NCBI RefSeq assembly: GCF_000715075.1
Contig: NC_134097.1
Location: 130,136,997-130,200,996, forward strand
DNA from: Nicotiana tabacum
Lineage: Eukaryota > Streptophyta > Magnoliopsida > Solanales > Solanaceae
DNA length: 64,000 bases
Direction: 5' to 3'
In this document: piece by piece, positions 33,389-45,619 of the stretch
How positions within the stretch are numbered: the first letter of the stretch is position 1
Layout: each line of letters starts with the position of its first letter
Notes under the pieces: model-generated
Told to the model about the DNA's origin: nothing
Database searches by the model: none
Seen by the model: the letters and a program-made list of their open reading frames with translations, nothing else
Translations under genes and position numbers: made by a program

Positions 33389-33528
33389 AATGTACATTCT
33401 ACTAGAAATATACCCCTTCCCTTCTGTAGACCGTCGAAACCATTTCCCATTTAGCCCATGCTTTCCCAAAACCCAAAAGATTGAAATAGGAGAAATACAA
33501 AACTTGCACGAAGGAAAGGTGTCGAGGA

Positions 33529-35469
33529 TCACCTAGGCTGTGGTCGTGCAGGAAATGATCGCACTGGCCTTAGAGGAGGTCGAGGAGCAGGACTACCGAG
33601 GTACATTGTTTGTGATCGGCTAACCATGTCAACCATAGATGGTGTCTGGTAAGCCTGAATCAGGCTTGTACTATCAGTGGAATCACCACGAGCCGTTGCC
33701 CTCTGCCATGAATGTGAACTTAGTCCTGACAAAACATAAGCTCTACCAGATGTTTCATAAACACGACGATTTGCCATCCTCTCTTGCATTTCCTTCAGCT
33801 CAGCATCCAGTGCAAGACATAGTTTGTCTCTAGCTTGAGCAGACGCAGTTTCTGATAATTGCTTTCGACAATGCTCAAGAACAGATACTGCAGCTGCTAA
33901 ATCACCATTTTCAGCTGCAGCTCTTGCTTCTGCCATTGCTTCTGCTGATTGAAGCCGATTACGCTGCTTGTCAACTTCCATTGACACAACAAGTTTTCCA
34001 ATTGTGTCGGGCCTCTCAATTTTGACATCACTAGCATGATTCAAGGTTATTAAATCTTTCGATATAGGGTCTTTATATGTACACTTAACTTTTACAAGGG
34101 TCATAAAATCATTGCTTGACCTATCAGCAGGAATATCAATCATGACCAAGAAATCTCTTTCTTCATCTGCATATAAGTCGCCAACTTTAACGGTGCCTCT
34201 TCTGTTATCAGATGTTAAACTGGCATTGTAACTTCCAGATTTTATTGTACTGAGACGCAAAACAGGGTGAACGCATTCAACTTCCACATTCAACTCTTGG
34301 ACCACCACGCTTAGAAGGCCGCCAATGCACTGAGCAAAAGCATCTTGAATAACACTCTCAGCTTCTATGAAGGAAAATGTTCCGCCTGAAGTTTCAGAGA
34401 TTGAGTGCATTGAGACTGCATCGTGGTCAGCACCAAAACCAAATGCATGCACTGGAATATGGAGGCCTGAAGCTGCATTACGCTGCATGCAAACAGGAAG
34501 CAATGACTGATAATTAATCTGTGTAGTAGCTCCACTAGGACTGTTAATAGTATACGTGTCTTGTCCATCAGACAACAATATTATGCTGCTAACTGGATTC
34601 TTCCACTTGCGATCTGTCATGATTTTGGCACTCTTCTTTAGGGCCTCGGCAATGTTTGTCCCACCATTGGAACTGAGTGAATTCACAGCTTGTAGCGCTT
34701 CCTGCTTACCTGTATCACCCATCCTACAAAGAGGAAAGAGACGACGAGCAGTAGAAGAGAAGGCAATGACAGAAAGCCTGTCAGCAGGGCCAAGGTTTTG
34801 AATAACAAATCCCATTGCTCTCTTTAGCAAAGCAAGCTTGGTACCGGCCATGCTGCCACTAACATCAAGAACAGTGACAAGATCAACTGGAGCTCGGGAA
34901 TTATGACCTGTAACTGGCATCTCACTCTGGTTTACCCCAGACTGTAGGAGGTCAATAGCGTGCGGGGCTTTGAGATGCACCAAAACAGCAAAATTTGTGT
35001 GAGAAGCTGATTTTGAAACTGCAGAAATCTCCGGCCATGTTTTCACTTCTATTGCATCCGCGGAATGATGATTAGCCACATCAGTTGATGAGCTTCTCTG
35101 GCTGCCGATGGGTTGGTGATCAACTACTTCATCATCATCAAAGACACCTGGTTCCACAACTTGAAAAAGTGTAGAGATGTTGCGATTGGTATCCAATCGA
35201 GCAGGTGGGAGCCGCCTTACAACTGTCATCCAGGCATCATCTTGAGGCCAATGTACATGTCCGTTCCGAGACCTTGGGTGTGACATATCAGTAAGAGGAC
35301 TCTGAAAAGGTATCTCTTTCCATTTTGCTCTGCAAACTGGACAAATTTGGTTCCCATGCTTTACATTTGAAGTGATACAGTTGAAATGGAATGAATGTGA
35401 GCATTCTGCTGTAAAAATTGCATGACCTTGGCCTGGTTTCATGGTCATCAAACATATTGCACAAGTACT
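33529..35469 (-). CDS. WAV3: WAV3-family RING-H2/VWA E3 ubiquitin ligase, exon 2
   Basis: Carries 646 of about 726 residues. The RING-H2 ligand set is C83, C86, C103, H105, H108, C111, C123 and C126 (CAIC, CSHSFHFNC, CPVC). A von Willebrand A domain begins near residue 275 with an intact metal site DVSGS (D282, S284, S286) and extends to about 450. A C-terminal region rich in 'AEAMAEARAAAENGDLAAAV' follows. This architecture and length match the WAV3/WAVH/EDA40 family of plant E3 ligases, which in Arabidopsis modulate root gravitropism and waving. It would transfer ubiquitin with an E2 partner; substrates are unknown. The exon starts at 35469 after an acceptor TATTGCAG, in phase 0 with exon 1. 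No stops or frameshifts. Which family member it is cannot be settled here. Confidence 0.93.
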   Translation of the reverse strand, partial: STCAICLMTMKPGQGHAIFTAECSHSFHFNCITSNVKHGNQICPVCRAKWKEIPFQSPLTDMSHPRSRNGHVHWPQDDAWMTVVRRLPPARLDTNRNISTLFQVVEPGVFDDDEVVDHQPIGSQRSSSTDVANHHSADAIEVKTWPEISAVSKSASHTNFAVLVHLKAPHAIDLLQSGVNQSEMPVTGHNSRAPVDLVTVLDVSGSMAGTKLALLKRAMGFVIQNLGPADRLSVIAFSSTARRLFPLCRMGDTGKQEALQAVNSLSSNGGTNIAEALKKSAKIMTDRKWKNPVSSIILLSDGQDTYTINSPSGATTQINYQSLLPVCMQRNAASGLHIPVHAFGFGADHDAVSMHSISETSGGTFSFIEAESVIQDAFAQCIGGLLSVVVQELNVEVECVHPVLRLSTIKSGSYNASLTSDNRRGTVKVGDLYADEERDFLVMIDIPADRSSNDFMTLVKVKCTYKDPISKDLITLNHASDVKIERPDTIGKLVVSMEVDKQRNRLQSAEAMAEARAAAENGDLAAAVSVLEHCRKQLSETASAQARDKLCLALDAELKEMQERMANRRVYETSGRAYVLSGLSSHSWQRATARGDSTDSTSLIQAYQTPSMVDMVSRSQTMYLGSPAPRPPLRPVRSFPARPQPR

Positions 35470-35689
35470 CTGCAATATAGAAAATAAGTAAAGAATTAAA
35501 ACCCCTGACTACTCTTTTAAAGAATAATCTAACATGAATATGTCGTAAAAACTTCAAAAAAATGGATGTCTGAAAGCCCTTCCAAAAGCACACATTTGTG
35601 CAATTCAATCATTAATCCAATTTCAGCCTACAAAAGAGGAGAGGGCAATGGCTGTAGTACCTAAGTACAAAATATAGCTTTCTGATGGA

Positions 35690-35815
35690 ATCCCAAGTCA
35701 GAGATGGATGGGTTCCTTAGACTCTTTATATGTCTTGGGCAATCCTCACCCTTTGACTTAGATTTTGGGGTTGAGTTAGGCCCAATGTCTATTTATCACT
35801 TTCACATTCAAGTTT
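35690..35815 (-). repeat. Dispersed repeat fragment, unclassified
   Basis: The block around 'cttgggcaatcctcacc' and 'gggttgagttaggcccaa' is familiar to me as a high-copy sequence of solanaceous LTR/TRIM-like elements. No ends were found in the window, so this is a weak call. Confidence 0.3.
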
Positions 35816-35832
35816 TACAATTCTAAGTTTTA

Positions 35833-36016
35833 AAGGGCAGCCCGACGCACAAAGCATTTCGCTTTCATGCACAGTCCGAGGAAGGGCAGCACCGCAAGAG
35901 GTGTAATGTAGGCAGCCTACCTTGATGCAAGCGCATCAATGGCTGATTCCACGGCTCGAACCTGTGAGCTATAGGTCATATGGAGACAACTTGACGGCTG
36001 CTCCAAGGCTCCCCTT
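35833..36016 (-). mobile_element. Au-type SINE in the WAV3-like intron, same strand as the gene
   Basis: On the minus strand it begins GGGGAGCCTTGGAGCA, with a tRNA-like A box followed by the B box GGTTCGAGCCGTGG. It then has the family body (GGTAGGCTGCCTACATTACACC, GCCCTTCCTCGGAC) and ends in GGGCTGCCCTTT. It is nearly full length at about 184 bp. Pol III promoter boxes are present but not tested. Confidence 0.8.
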
Positions 36017-36239
36017 CTACAACTTCAAATTTTGTTCATCAAATTTTGTCACTCATTTCTTTATACCATTGGATTAAATTACAAAAAGTCAACATCTTTG
36101 GATTTATTTCTGACAAGTAAACTCAATTTATCTGTAATTCCCGGAAGTCCAATATCTTCTAAATTCTAGATCATGTTTTGCACATATAGAGCCCCCAATA
36201 ACAGTTGGTTCACCCTGAATTGTTGGATAATTGTGATTA

Positions 36240-36435
36240 GGGGCGGATCTAGCCCTTCAGTAATGGGTTAATCCGAACCCAATATTTTCTATGCATATCA
36301 TAATATATACATGAAAATTTCACTAAAATTTGAACGAATATTAGATGTCAACACAATTTTAAAACACAATGAGTTTAGTATTAGGACCCTTAAAGGGAGA
36401 CATCAAATTAAAATCATGAATCCACCTAAGATCAC
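36240..36435. repeat. MITE-like repeat (copy 1 of a family)
   Basis: Ends resemble an inverted pair (GGGGCGGAT... and ATCCACCT). The interior shares 'gaacccaatatttt' and 'atatacatg' with 41020-41170. The target duplication was not resolved. Confidence 0.4.
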
Positions 36436-37044
36436 CATCTTTGTTTTAGTACTTATTAAGAGTAGTTTTCAGCTGACCTGCCAGCCACTTCCCACCAGTA
36501 CAGGTAACAGACAGAAACTCATTTGTTTATAGTAACAACAAAGAACAAATAGTTCTCCACTTAAAAACATAGTAGGCCTATCTACAGAAGGCTACAGTTA
36601 AATTTCCACCAAAGAACAAGGATTACTGTCATTGTAAAGTGAGGTCCCAGTGGTCTGCATGTCAACCACATTATCAAGACTGCCGCATAAAAAGATGAAA
36701 CTGATAATGCCTACGCAATTACTGTCACTATTAATGGCTATAAATAAGAATTATATTACATGTGCAGACTGGTCTACCATTCAATAAAGTCAATGTTTGA
36801 GTAGTCAAATATCAAAGCACAGTGGTGGACAATGGACATAATACTAAAGCAAGCAAAAACCAAATCAAACACTTAACTTTTGAAAAAAGTAGGCACAAAC
36901 CTCTCAAGCCAGCTAAATACAGTGTTAAAATAATCAAGAACCCCACGTATCAAAAGAAGTAGAAATCATTGTTCAGCCATTAAAAAACCCAATCTTTTTT
37001 TTTTTCTCTGAAATTACTTTACTTTGTCGTACTTAACAGTGAAA

Positions 37045-37240
37045 GGGGAGCCTTGGCGTAACTGGTAAGTTGTTGTCATGACCAGGAGGTCACGGGTTCG
37101 AGCCGTAAAAATAACCTATTGCAAAAATGCAGGATAAGACTGCGTACAATAGACCTTTAGAACCCGACTCTTCCTCGAACTCCACGTATAACCAGAACTT
37201 AGTGTAGCGGGCTATGCTTGTTCTCCTTATAATAGTAGTA
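37045..37240 (+). mobile_element. Au-type SINE in the WAV3-like intron, antisense to the gene
   Basis: Begins GGGGAGCCTTGGCGTAACTGG (A box) with B box GGGTTCGAGCCG. The body has 'tgcaggataagactgcgtacaatagacc' and a tail with 'gcgggctatgcttg'. About 195 bp. It is diverged from the SINE at 35833 but shares the head and layout. Confidence 0.8.
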
Positions 37241-38367
37241 AGAAAGCTCTCAATCAAGGGCTGTACAGGTTTTTTCTTGGACTATGGCATGAAAAGGGGT
37301 GATAAAAATGGCCAAATGAGTAATGTCATGTGTGTAAAAGACTAAAAATAGTGCAGTTGCTGACCAGACAAAGCACTTTCTCCACCAAGAAGGGTAAGTA
37401 GAAAAAGGGACTACTCTTATTACACTGTTGTTTTTCTTTTTACAATGAAACCAGTGGACCACTTTGGGAGTCCTCTCCTTTCACAGATACCTATCTATCT
37501 ATCTACTTTATCCCCACCCAACATGGAGAATCTGAAAACTACACATTAAAATACAAGGGTATCACCATCTTTCCACAAACACAAGTAGCTATATTTTCTA
37601 TATAGCAATCAGAACCACTTGAAAGTTGAAAGTTAAGGTAAGGCTACAGGGTCCTCCACATCTATACCCCATGTCATAGAATTAACTTATTGACTTACCA
37701 TCAATTAATACAAAAGCTAAAGTAAACCAAAACCACTTAATAATAATGTCATTAAAAAACAAATAAGAAACTTAATAGTTGAAAATTAGCTTGGAGAAAG
37801 AAAAAGATGGCATCTTCTCTTTGGTTTCAATTCACACTTGGTCATTGTTGTCAACTTTTAATACTCAAAAATATCATCTAAATACCTTTACACTCAAACA
37901 TCAAGAAAAATATCATCAAACATCAAGAAAATAACTTAATAGATAGTTTCTCAAGAAAAACATTTTCAGCATAAAACATTTTTTCTCCCTATCAAAAACA
38001 TTCAATTTTCACTTTTTTATTAAGATGGTGTTTGGACTAACTTGCGCACACTTGAATTATTTTATCTGAGTGCCTATTATCTCCTGCCAGCACAACACAG
38101 GTATCGACTAACTCTGACAACCAAGAATTACCTAGTGACACACATTCAATTTTGATTCTTGACAATCTAGTAATGGAGACTATTGTTAGATGAACAAGAT
38201 ACTAGCTTCAGAACCCACCTACCCCCCACCCCCACCCCCAAAAAAAAATTAAGTGAAGACATCAAATATAAACAAGAAATTATCTACCATGTGTAATTAT
38301 CTTAACAAAGATTAATCCAAATAAACCAAACGAAAAAAAAAACATAAAGATTGAAACTTTTTTTTAC

Positions 38368-38607
38368 CTTGGAAGATTTGGAGCTATGTTTAGGCAAGCG
38401 AAGACCAGAGGAAGAGGGAGTTGGGGTAGTGGGCATATCAACATGGCAATCAGAATTCCTATTTGGGGTCGTCGGAGACAACGAAACAGCATCGGAAAAT
38501 CTCCCTCCGGACAGCGCCACCGCCGGCGAGTCTTCAAGTGTCTTTGGTACATAAAGACACATATTCAAACCCAATGCTAGCTTTGCTTTTCTCCATTTAC
38601 TCCCCAT
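38368..38607 (-). CDS. WAV3: WAV3-family E3 ubiquitin ligase, exon 1 (N-terminus)
   Basis: Encodes the first 80 residues, starting MGSKWRKAKLALGLN, which is the conserved opening of the WAV3/EDA40 family, followed by a Ser/Pro/Thr-rich, probably disordered linker. The exon ends with AAG at 38368 before GTAAAAA, and the reading frame continues into the RING finger at 35469. The start codon is the first ATG of this frame, and the family match at residue 1 supports it. The 5' untranslated region upstream is A/T-rich; a separate 5' UTR intron cannot be excluded. Confidence 0.9.
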
Positions 38608-38826
38608 TTTTTTTTTCCACTTCTTCTACGTAAAAAGAACACAAGAATTGCAGCAACTAGCTCGTTGTACACATATTACAAAAAAAGATTCAATATTTAT
38701 TGAATTTAAATGAAGTAAATGAGAGCAGCATTCTTTGTAAAGAAGAGGGGAGCAGATCTCTAAGGTTGGCTTTGTTTAATTGTTTATCTTTGAACTACAC
38801 GGTACCCAATAGCTTTTACATTTCGG

Positions 38827-38835
38827 ACAAAACAG
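38827..38835 (-). promoter_or_regulatory. Possible TATA box of the WAV3-like gene
   Basis: CATATAAAAAC on the minus strand, about 220 bases upstream of the start codon. This is plausible spacing for a plant promoter, but the region is AT-rich and the match could be chance. Confidence 0.3.
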
Positions 38836-38839
38836 TTTT

Positions 38840-40722
38840 TATATGCAACTAATGTTACGTATACGCATTACTATGGACCATTACCCCCCACCCCCTCCTC
38901 ACCTCTTTGATTTTTTTGCACATTCATTCCCTATGCAATTTTCTATTTTGGCGTTTTTTCTAAGGATTTTAATTTTTATAAAATTATATAATAAGTGATC
39001 TCTATCTCACACTAAGTAGAGATAAAGTTGCCTGCATCTACCTTTCACAAATACAACTTATGAAATCACATTGGGTATGTGATTGTTGTTGTACATAATC
39101 ATATTACATTATCTATTATAACATAAAATATTTTATATTTTCAAAATTACAAATATCATTCTTTAAGGAGATTTCACTATATATATTCTTTTGGTGATAT
39201 GATAATATTAAAAAATTATATTAACGTTGTATATGATAAAATCTCACCACTCAAGAATTATCTTTTCTATCATGTTGCTAAAAGAATCAATTACATGTAA
39301 TTTTTTATTTGCAATATGTATAAGTTGGTAATATGTAGAAAAATGTTATTATCCTATTACAATTGCTTAAACTTCTGGAATAGTGTAAAAAGAATTGGAC
39401 TATTACTATACAACTTAAATTATTAAATTTTTAAGACTTTTATCATATTAGGTTGCTTACAAGTTAACTTTATGATAAATATGAATTGATAAAGTCATCA
39501 TATGCAACTTAAATCCTTTTTTTGAGTACGTAGAATATATTGGAATTTCACCAAGATGATGCGTTATTTCTATGCTCTCATGAATTTTAACTTTCTATCG
39601 TAATGAATTATTTTTTGGAGGACAAAAGAAAGGGTAAAATTGGAAATTAGGGAGGAGGAGACCTTGGGATTGGTGGTTGTAGGAGTGGGTCAAAGTTTTG
39701 TTTTGACCTTTGCCTTTGTTGGGAAGTTTTTGGACTTTGTAATATACTCATGGGTTTTTCAAACTCCACTACTTCATGTCCTCTCCTAAATTTTGTATTT
39801 GCTCTTAGTCTTAGGTTATAATTATTTTTTTATTTTTCACTCGGTACTTTATATTTGTTTTTATGCTCGATTAATTCGTATTTTTATCGCGTTAAGAATG
39901 GAGTGTTTCCTATCAGATTTTTTTATCATTTTCAAGTTTCAACTCGAGATCTCTAATTAAAGATGAAAAAGACGTACGAAGATATAATTTCTAAACGGGC
40001 ATGGATTTCATTTCATTTGAAGAAGATGGAGTCAAAGTTGGTATTTAATGCTTGGCTACATTTCAAAATCAAAAGTGCATTTTCAGTTGCAAATCATAGT
40101 CTACGGGAAAACTAGTAATAATGGCAATAGGCAAAAATAATAAAGTGAGATGCAATAGTCCACTTTTTTTCTTTATTTTGGCAAATCACATAACTCACTT
40201 CTTATATTGTTGAGAATTGTCAAATTTTGAGTAAGCAAAATACGGCTTATCATAATTTAAGTAAATGAAAATGACAGTTTATTTGGCAGTTTAATGTTGA
40301 TTTTGACTAGTAATAGAAAGAGACAATATCGTGTAATGACAAGAAGAGGTTTCTTTTTAGATTTCAAAATGTAGACGAATTCTTATTTGAGAAATTACGT
40401 ACCAATTGATACAATTTCTTTAATTGGCTTAAGAAATGTTCAATATTTTCAAATCTTAGCAATTCGAAGAAAGAGAGAATTAAAAAGGGAACCAAAAACA
40501 ATAGACTGGTAGCTTTGGTTTCACCTTCAATATTTGGTGCACCAAAAATGTCAATTAATGACACAAATTTACCAAGAAGTAGAAAAAGAGATAAAGTTTA
40601 TGTTGGTTGGGACTTTAATAGATGCAAAAACGGAGATTGAACAACCTCCAACTCAACTTATAATGAGGAAAATCTATTTTGAAGCAATAGATATTGGTAT
40701 TACTCAAGCCATATTAATAATT
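38840..40722. other. AT-rich upstream region of the WAV3-like gene
   Basis: Contains a decayed RTE/TS tail (39005-39105). No other gene or clean transposon end was recognised. Confidence 0.5.
39005..39105 (+). mobile_element. Degenerate RTE/TS SINE 3' tail
   Basis: The block 'agttgcctgcatctacc', 'caacttatgaaatcacattggg' and a closing 'ttgttgttg' mirrors, in mutated form, the conserved tail at 32267-32400. Confidence 0.5.
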
Positions 40723-40903
40723 GGTAAAAATTTACCCGCGCTGGTGTTTACACCAAACCAATAGATATATAACATGTGTCTTGCATATGGACTTCAATCA
40801 TTTAACCATGGTAAATTACATGTATTCTCATCTAATTAAATTAATTAACCATAGTGAGTTAATATAGTTTGGTGTAAACACCCGGTGTGGGTAAGTATTT
40901 ACC
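40723..40903. mobile_element. Foldback MITE, 181 bp
   Basis: Inverted ends of about 37 bp (GGTAAAAATTTACCCGCGC... and the imperfect counterpart at 40867-40903) both contain GGTGTTTACACCAAAC. The target duplication is unresolved, so the superfamily is unknown. Confidence 0.7.
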
Positions 40904-41019
40904 TAAAAAAGGTGAACGACATATATTAGTTGGTTCATAAAGCTTTCCAAACTTAGTTATTATAATATAATGTGATTTTTTTTTTCTTAGGTGATTAAGA
41001 TCATGATGTCCCCTCTATC

Positions 41020-41170
41020 AGTGGCCGATATAGTCTTAGAGCTACGAATTCAACTGAACCCAATATTTTTTTTACAAGGAATATAAATATACATGTAAAA
41101 ACATTAATTTTCTTTTAAAAAAGGTATTAAATTTTAAACCAAATTAAAATTCTGAATCTGTGTTTGCCCT
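41020..41170. repeat. MITE-like repeat (copy 2 of the family at 36240)
   Basis: Shares 'gaacccaatatttt', 'aatatacatgtaaaa' and a closing 'ttctgaatctg' with the 36240 copy in the same order. Diverged, with ends unclear. Confidence 0.35.
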
Positions 41171-41399
41171 CTATGTATAATGGCTAAATGCAATATAAGC
41201 AATAAGATGCATTTCATCCATACATTGTATCGAAATCACTGTTACTCATGCTTTCAAAGGCTAAACTTATCTTTATAAGTAGTAGATAATATCATAGACT
41301 GATGACCAATTTGGATTTTTTTTGAACCATTGACTTCTATTATGTTGCGTTTAGTGCGAAAACGATAAGAGATAAAATCCTAATTTTTCTTTTTGTCCC

Positions 41400-41925
41400 T
41401 TCTTATTTATTACTCAAATCAAAAACAAATAAGCTGGTCAAACTGCTTATAAGCACTTTTTTATTTATCTATGCGTTTGATAAATACTCAAAATATTTAT
41501 AAGTCAAGTTGTTTATAAGCTAAAATCAGTCATAAATCATAAGTTGGTGATCCCCAACTTATGGTTTTAGCTTTTAATCACTTTTCATTTGACCAACACT
41601 TTTACCGGCTTATCCTTAATAATATTTTCTAATTCACAAACTACTCCCAAAATAAATTTTCTGACTTTCTCTTCATTTCATATCCGTTGTTAATTCTTTT
41701 CTTTACAAAGAATTGCTTTTATCTTATAATCTCTTGGAAACAAAATCAAGGGTATTTTAGTTATTTTAACAAAAGAATAGCTTATCAATATTTTTTTTTG
41801 AAACATATTAACTACTTATTATTAATTTTACCACTTCTATCCAAACATGTAAATGCTTATTTTAAAAATCAGTTCAGCACTTAATCAGCTATTTAGATCA
41901 ACTAATCCAAATGGGCTCAAACTCC
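41400..41925. repeat. MITE-like element, copy 1 ('cttataagc' family)
   Basis: Shares 'tgcgtttgataaa', 'tttataagt', 'ccccaactta', 'tttgaccaa' and a closing 'ccaaatgggctc' with 43827-44220, in the same order and spacing. The start is approximate. Confidence 0.5.
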
Positions 41926-43826
41926 TATTCCATCGAACCAGACGTAGAAACAACCGTACAAGCTAAAGTTTGGGTAGCTTAATTCGCTAATTTTCTAACT
42001 AATGAAACGGACATTAATCGAAAATCTTTCATTAGTGTTTTACAATCATATACAAGTGAATCAAAATCATATCAAAACTAGCATCTATGTTACATTTAAT
42101 TTAATTTCATTCTCATTCGTTTTTTGCCTAAGTTTGATTTGTGAGACACGAGTGATTACGAAACATCTGATTCTTTCCGTTTTTGTTAAATTGTTACGTG
42201 CTATTATCTCAAAATTTCATGATGATTTGAACTGTTAAATATATAGGTGCTACTTTAGCTGAACAAATAAATTTACTAACGACACAAGCAACAGGCAGAG
42301 AAAGGCAATATAATTGCTGTAAAAAACAAAACCAAACCTGTCACTGTAGCTACTGCGGCTATTACCCCAAAGAAGGAATAGCAAACGGGCCCCAGGAAGG
42401 GGCGGATATGAACAAGTCGAAAATGGATAAATTATTCGACCTGACCCATATTTTATACGGACTTAAACCAAATTAACCGGCGGATAATATGAATATCTAT
42501 ATTTTCCATGACTTCTTGACTATGATTACTTTTGGAAGAATTCATAATCTCCTAAACTTGAAGAACCCTTAAATCCATTAGTTATCCACTAGTTATCCAT
42601 TTTCTAAGTGAATAATGTAGTTCTCATTTATATTTTTGACCTATTTTTAAAAAAATTCATTATCCAACCCATTTTTAATAAATAATATGGATGAATAACT
42701 ATTTTCTTTTAACTATTTTATCGTTTTGAAGTATTGGCACTTTCAATGATGTAAACTCCAAACTACTACTATTATTCAAGTAGCAAATTATTTAAGGTAA
42801 ATAGGAAAGGTTAAATAAATAAAGAGCTATGTCCACCATTAATTTTGTCCTTATATCCTATTCTTTTCCCTTTATCATCTTATCTAAGGTCAATTTGAAG
42901 TTTATGTTGAAAATGACTTAAGAGTTAAGACATTATTATTGGTCTGAGAGATAAATGGTGTCCTTTTCAGTTATGTAATTTCAATTCTATAATAAGAGGA
43001 AGGCATAGTTACTTCCACTGTCTTAAGGGTAAGGCAACAAAAACATCATTGAAAATGTTTGTTTGGCAGTAGCAGTGGCTAGTAATGATTTAGAAGCATT
43101 GAGAAAATTGACTAATTTATTTAGTTAAACGGATTATCTTAAAGTCACTTTCAGAAATACCTCAGCCAATTAATCTTTCTCTGGATAATACTATGTACTA
43201 AGCAATATGCCAATATATACTATCTAGTTTGACCTCTAATTGCTAATTAAAAAGCTTTCTTATTGTGCATGATAGCTGGTCATACATCATTTGATGGAAA
43301 TTATTTTTATATATGGAATACAATTCACTTTTATTTTCATCCCCTCAATTTTATGTGTGTCGAGACTAGGAGTAGGCGAGATCTATACATGCGCGCGCAT
43401 ATATATATATATGGGAATAAATCTACAGCGTTGATTAAATATATATCTTTCAATATTTTCACAATTTAAGCTAATGTTTGAACATAAATTTGGGTGAAAT
43501 TTACAAAATTAATTTTTGAAGTAGTGTTGTAAAATAATTTTAAGAAGTTAAAGTTATGTTTGGACATACATTTTATTTGAAAAAAAATAAAATTTTATGG
43601 GTGGAAGAAAAAGTTTCACGCAAAAATTGTCCCAAATCAATTTTTGGAAACTTGAAAACAATTAAAAAAAAATTCAAAATTGATGAAATTCCTTGAACAA
43701 ACAGTGTTTTCAATTTGTTTAAAAAAAATAAGAGCCAAAATTTATACGCAGTTTGCTTACTATTACAATGTAACTTTTATTAGTAAAGCACTATTCAAAT
43801 TGTGACTCAAAAAGGGACAAAGAATA
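41926..43826. other. AT-rich intergenic stretch
   Basis: No gene or clean transposon end recognised. A TA/CG dinucleotide run (gcgcgcatatatatat) lies at 43391-43411. Confidence 0.5.
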
Positions 43827-44220
43827 GTTGTGTTTGGTTAAGCTTATAATCCGGTTAAACTGGCTTATAAACATTTTTTGGCTTATTTATGCGTTTGATA
43901 AAATTGAAAGTGTTTATAAGTTAAGTGCTTATAAGCCAAAAATAAGCCAAAAGCCATAAGTTGTCTACCCCAACTTATCAGATGTCAGCTTATAAGCACT
44001 TTAAGTTTGACCAAAATATTTACTATTCTATCCCTAAAATACTTCTTTTTAAAATAAAACTCTTTGTATACCCAGTTTTTCAGCTGTATATTATTAATTT
44101 CAGCACGTTTATCCAAACACGTAACTGCTTATTTTTTTTAATCAATTTCAACATTTAAAAATATTTTTTAGCATTTAGTGCTTATCAGCTACCCTAAATC
44201 AGTTAAGTCAAACAGGCTCT
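43827..44220. repeat. MITE-like element, copy 2 ('cttataagc' family)
   Basis: Begins 'gttgtgtttggttaagcttata' and ends 'agttaagtcaaacaggctc', which are imperfect inverted ends. The interior matches the copy at 41400. The target duplication was not resolved. Confidence 0.55.
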
Positions 44221-45610
44221 AAGACTTGTAGCCGCAATCTACTAGCTAGTCTTTGGTAATAAATCAAAACCATTAACTCAGAAATGGAATATGGAGGCAA
44301 AAACTTTGATGCAATAAATAAAAGGAACAACACAAATGCTTAAAGCAAGAGGCTTGTGAGAGGCATTGAATGCAAAAAATTTCTTGTTTTTATTGTAGGG
44401 GTCACACCAATAGTAGAGATGTCAATTCTCATAAGTGAGGACACAGGTTTTCTGCTTTTATTTCATGACCAAGTTGTATCTAAACAACGTATGATCATAA
44501 ATTATTTTGATTATGACTTGTAGGGTACTATATCTAAGGGACAATTATTTTTTTCATTAAAACCCATGGTTTACTATGCCAAACGGGTCTTTATTTTATA
44601 GGACCCCCTAATTCTATAGTAGCTAGCTAGTATAGTTTTTTTTTTCCAACCAGTGTTTGATATCCGCTTTGGGGCAGAGGTGGACTCAGGATTTGAAGAT
44701 GGCAGAGGCACATAGGTGGACTGCTTAACTAGCGCCCCCATCTGACTTTTGATCTTAAGGATTCCGGGTAAAATATATTACTGTTTTCAATATATATACA
44801 CAAATATATCTAGATTTTTTGCCGAGATTAAAGGGATTCAGTGACTCCTCTAGTCCAAAAATAGATCAGTCACTGCTTTGGAGTGCCGGTAATTTAGATT
44901 CTCGCCGCGTAAGGTGTATTAACGACGGGAAAGCACTCCTTACCATATGTATTCAATCCCCAAAAATCGAACCCGATGCTTTTAATTAAAGATGGAGGAA
45001 TTTTATCTATATCATCATAACTCTTAATTATTTAGTGGCTAGCATCTCATACAGTCAACCCTCTCTATAATAACATTCCTATATAATAACAGTTCAGTAT
45101 AAAAGTTAATTTTTTCCAGAATCAATTTTCATGTTATGCTATAATATATGTTCTCTATAACAACACTTCGTTATAAGATTCAAAAATATTCTGAACAAAC
45201 GAATTTATTCTAGAAAGGTTTGATTGTATTAACATTTTTATTTATTGCTTGTTGCCCATGGTATTATGTACCGTATACTGTTCAGAAAAAAACTGAAGAT
45301 TTTATTTTTCAGGTTATTCAACTAGACTTGATTATGTAGAAACACTTGTTGTAGATCAATTTAATCTGACAGTGAAAAACTAAATATATATAGAGAGATT
45401 GTTTGTCGACAAAAGCAAGAAAACTATGCTTTAATGTTTGACTTTGTCCCATAAAGTTTTGCAGAAAAGGGGAGTCTTTCATCCCAATTTCGCCTATGAA
45501 CAAAGTCCTTTATTATTAGTTTATAAGTCTCTCGACTTAAGTATTCATGTAATTGGTAGCACTTGTGGTCTCTAATTAAAGACATTTTGTACAAAGAGCA
45601 ATTACATTGT
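44221..45610. repeat. Intergenic, with one MITE-like block at about 45053-45235
   Basis: The block starts 'tacagtcaaccctctctataataac' and ends with a partly inverted 'gaaaggtttgattgta'. A related but longer block lies at 50520-51100. Nothing else was recognised in this interval. Confidence 0.35.
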
Positions 45611-45619
45611 CTTTGGTCC

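Larger units (their letters stand above)
35470..38367 (-). other. Intron 1 of the WAV3-like gene (2898 bp)
   Basis: Donor GTAAAAA at 38367 and acceptor TATTGCAG ending at 35470; phase 0. It holds two Au-type SINEs in opposite orientation (35833-36016 minus, 37045-37240 plus), a MITE-like repeat (36240-36435) and another repeat fragment (about 35690-35815). Confidence 0.85.

Noticed and set aside
37045..37240. A-box and B-box pair resembling a tRNA gene (also at 35833 and 32030)
   Set aside because: No acceptor or anticodon stem can be formed; body and tail match SINEs. They are tRNA-derived repeats, not tRNA genes.
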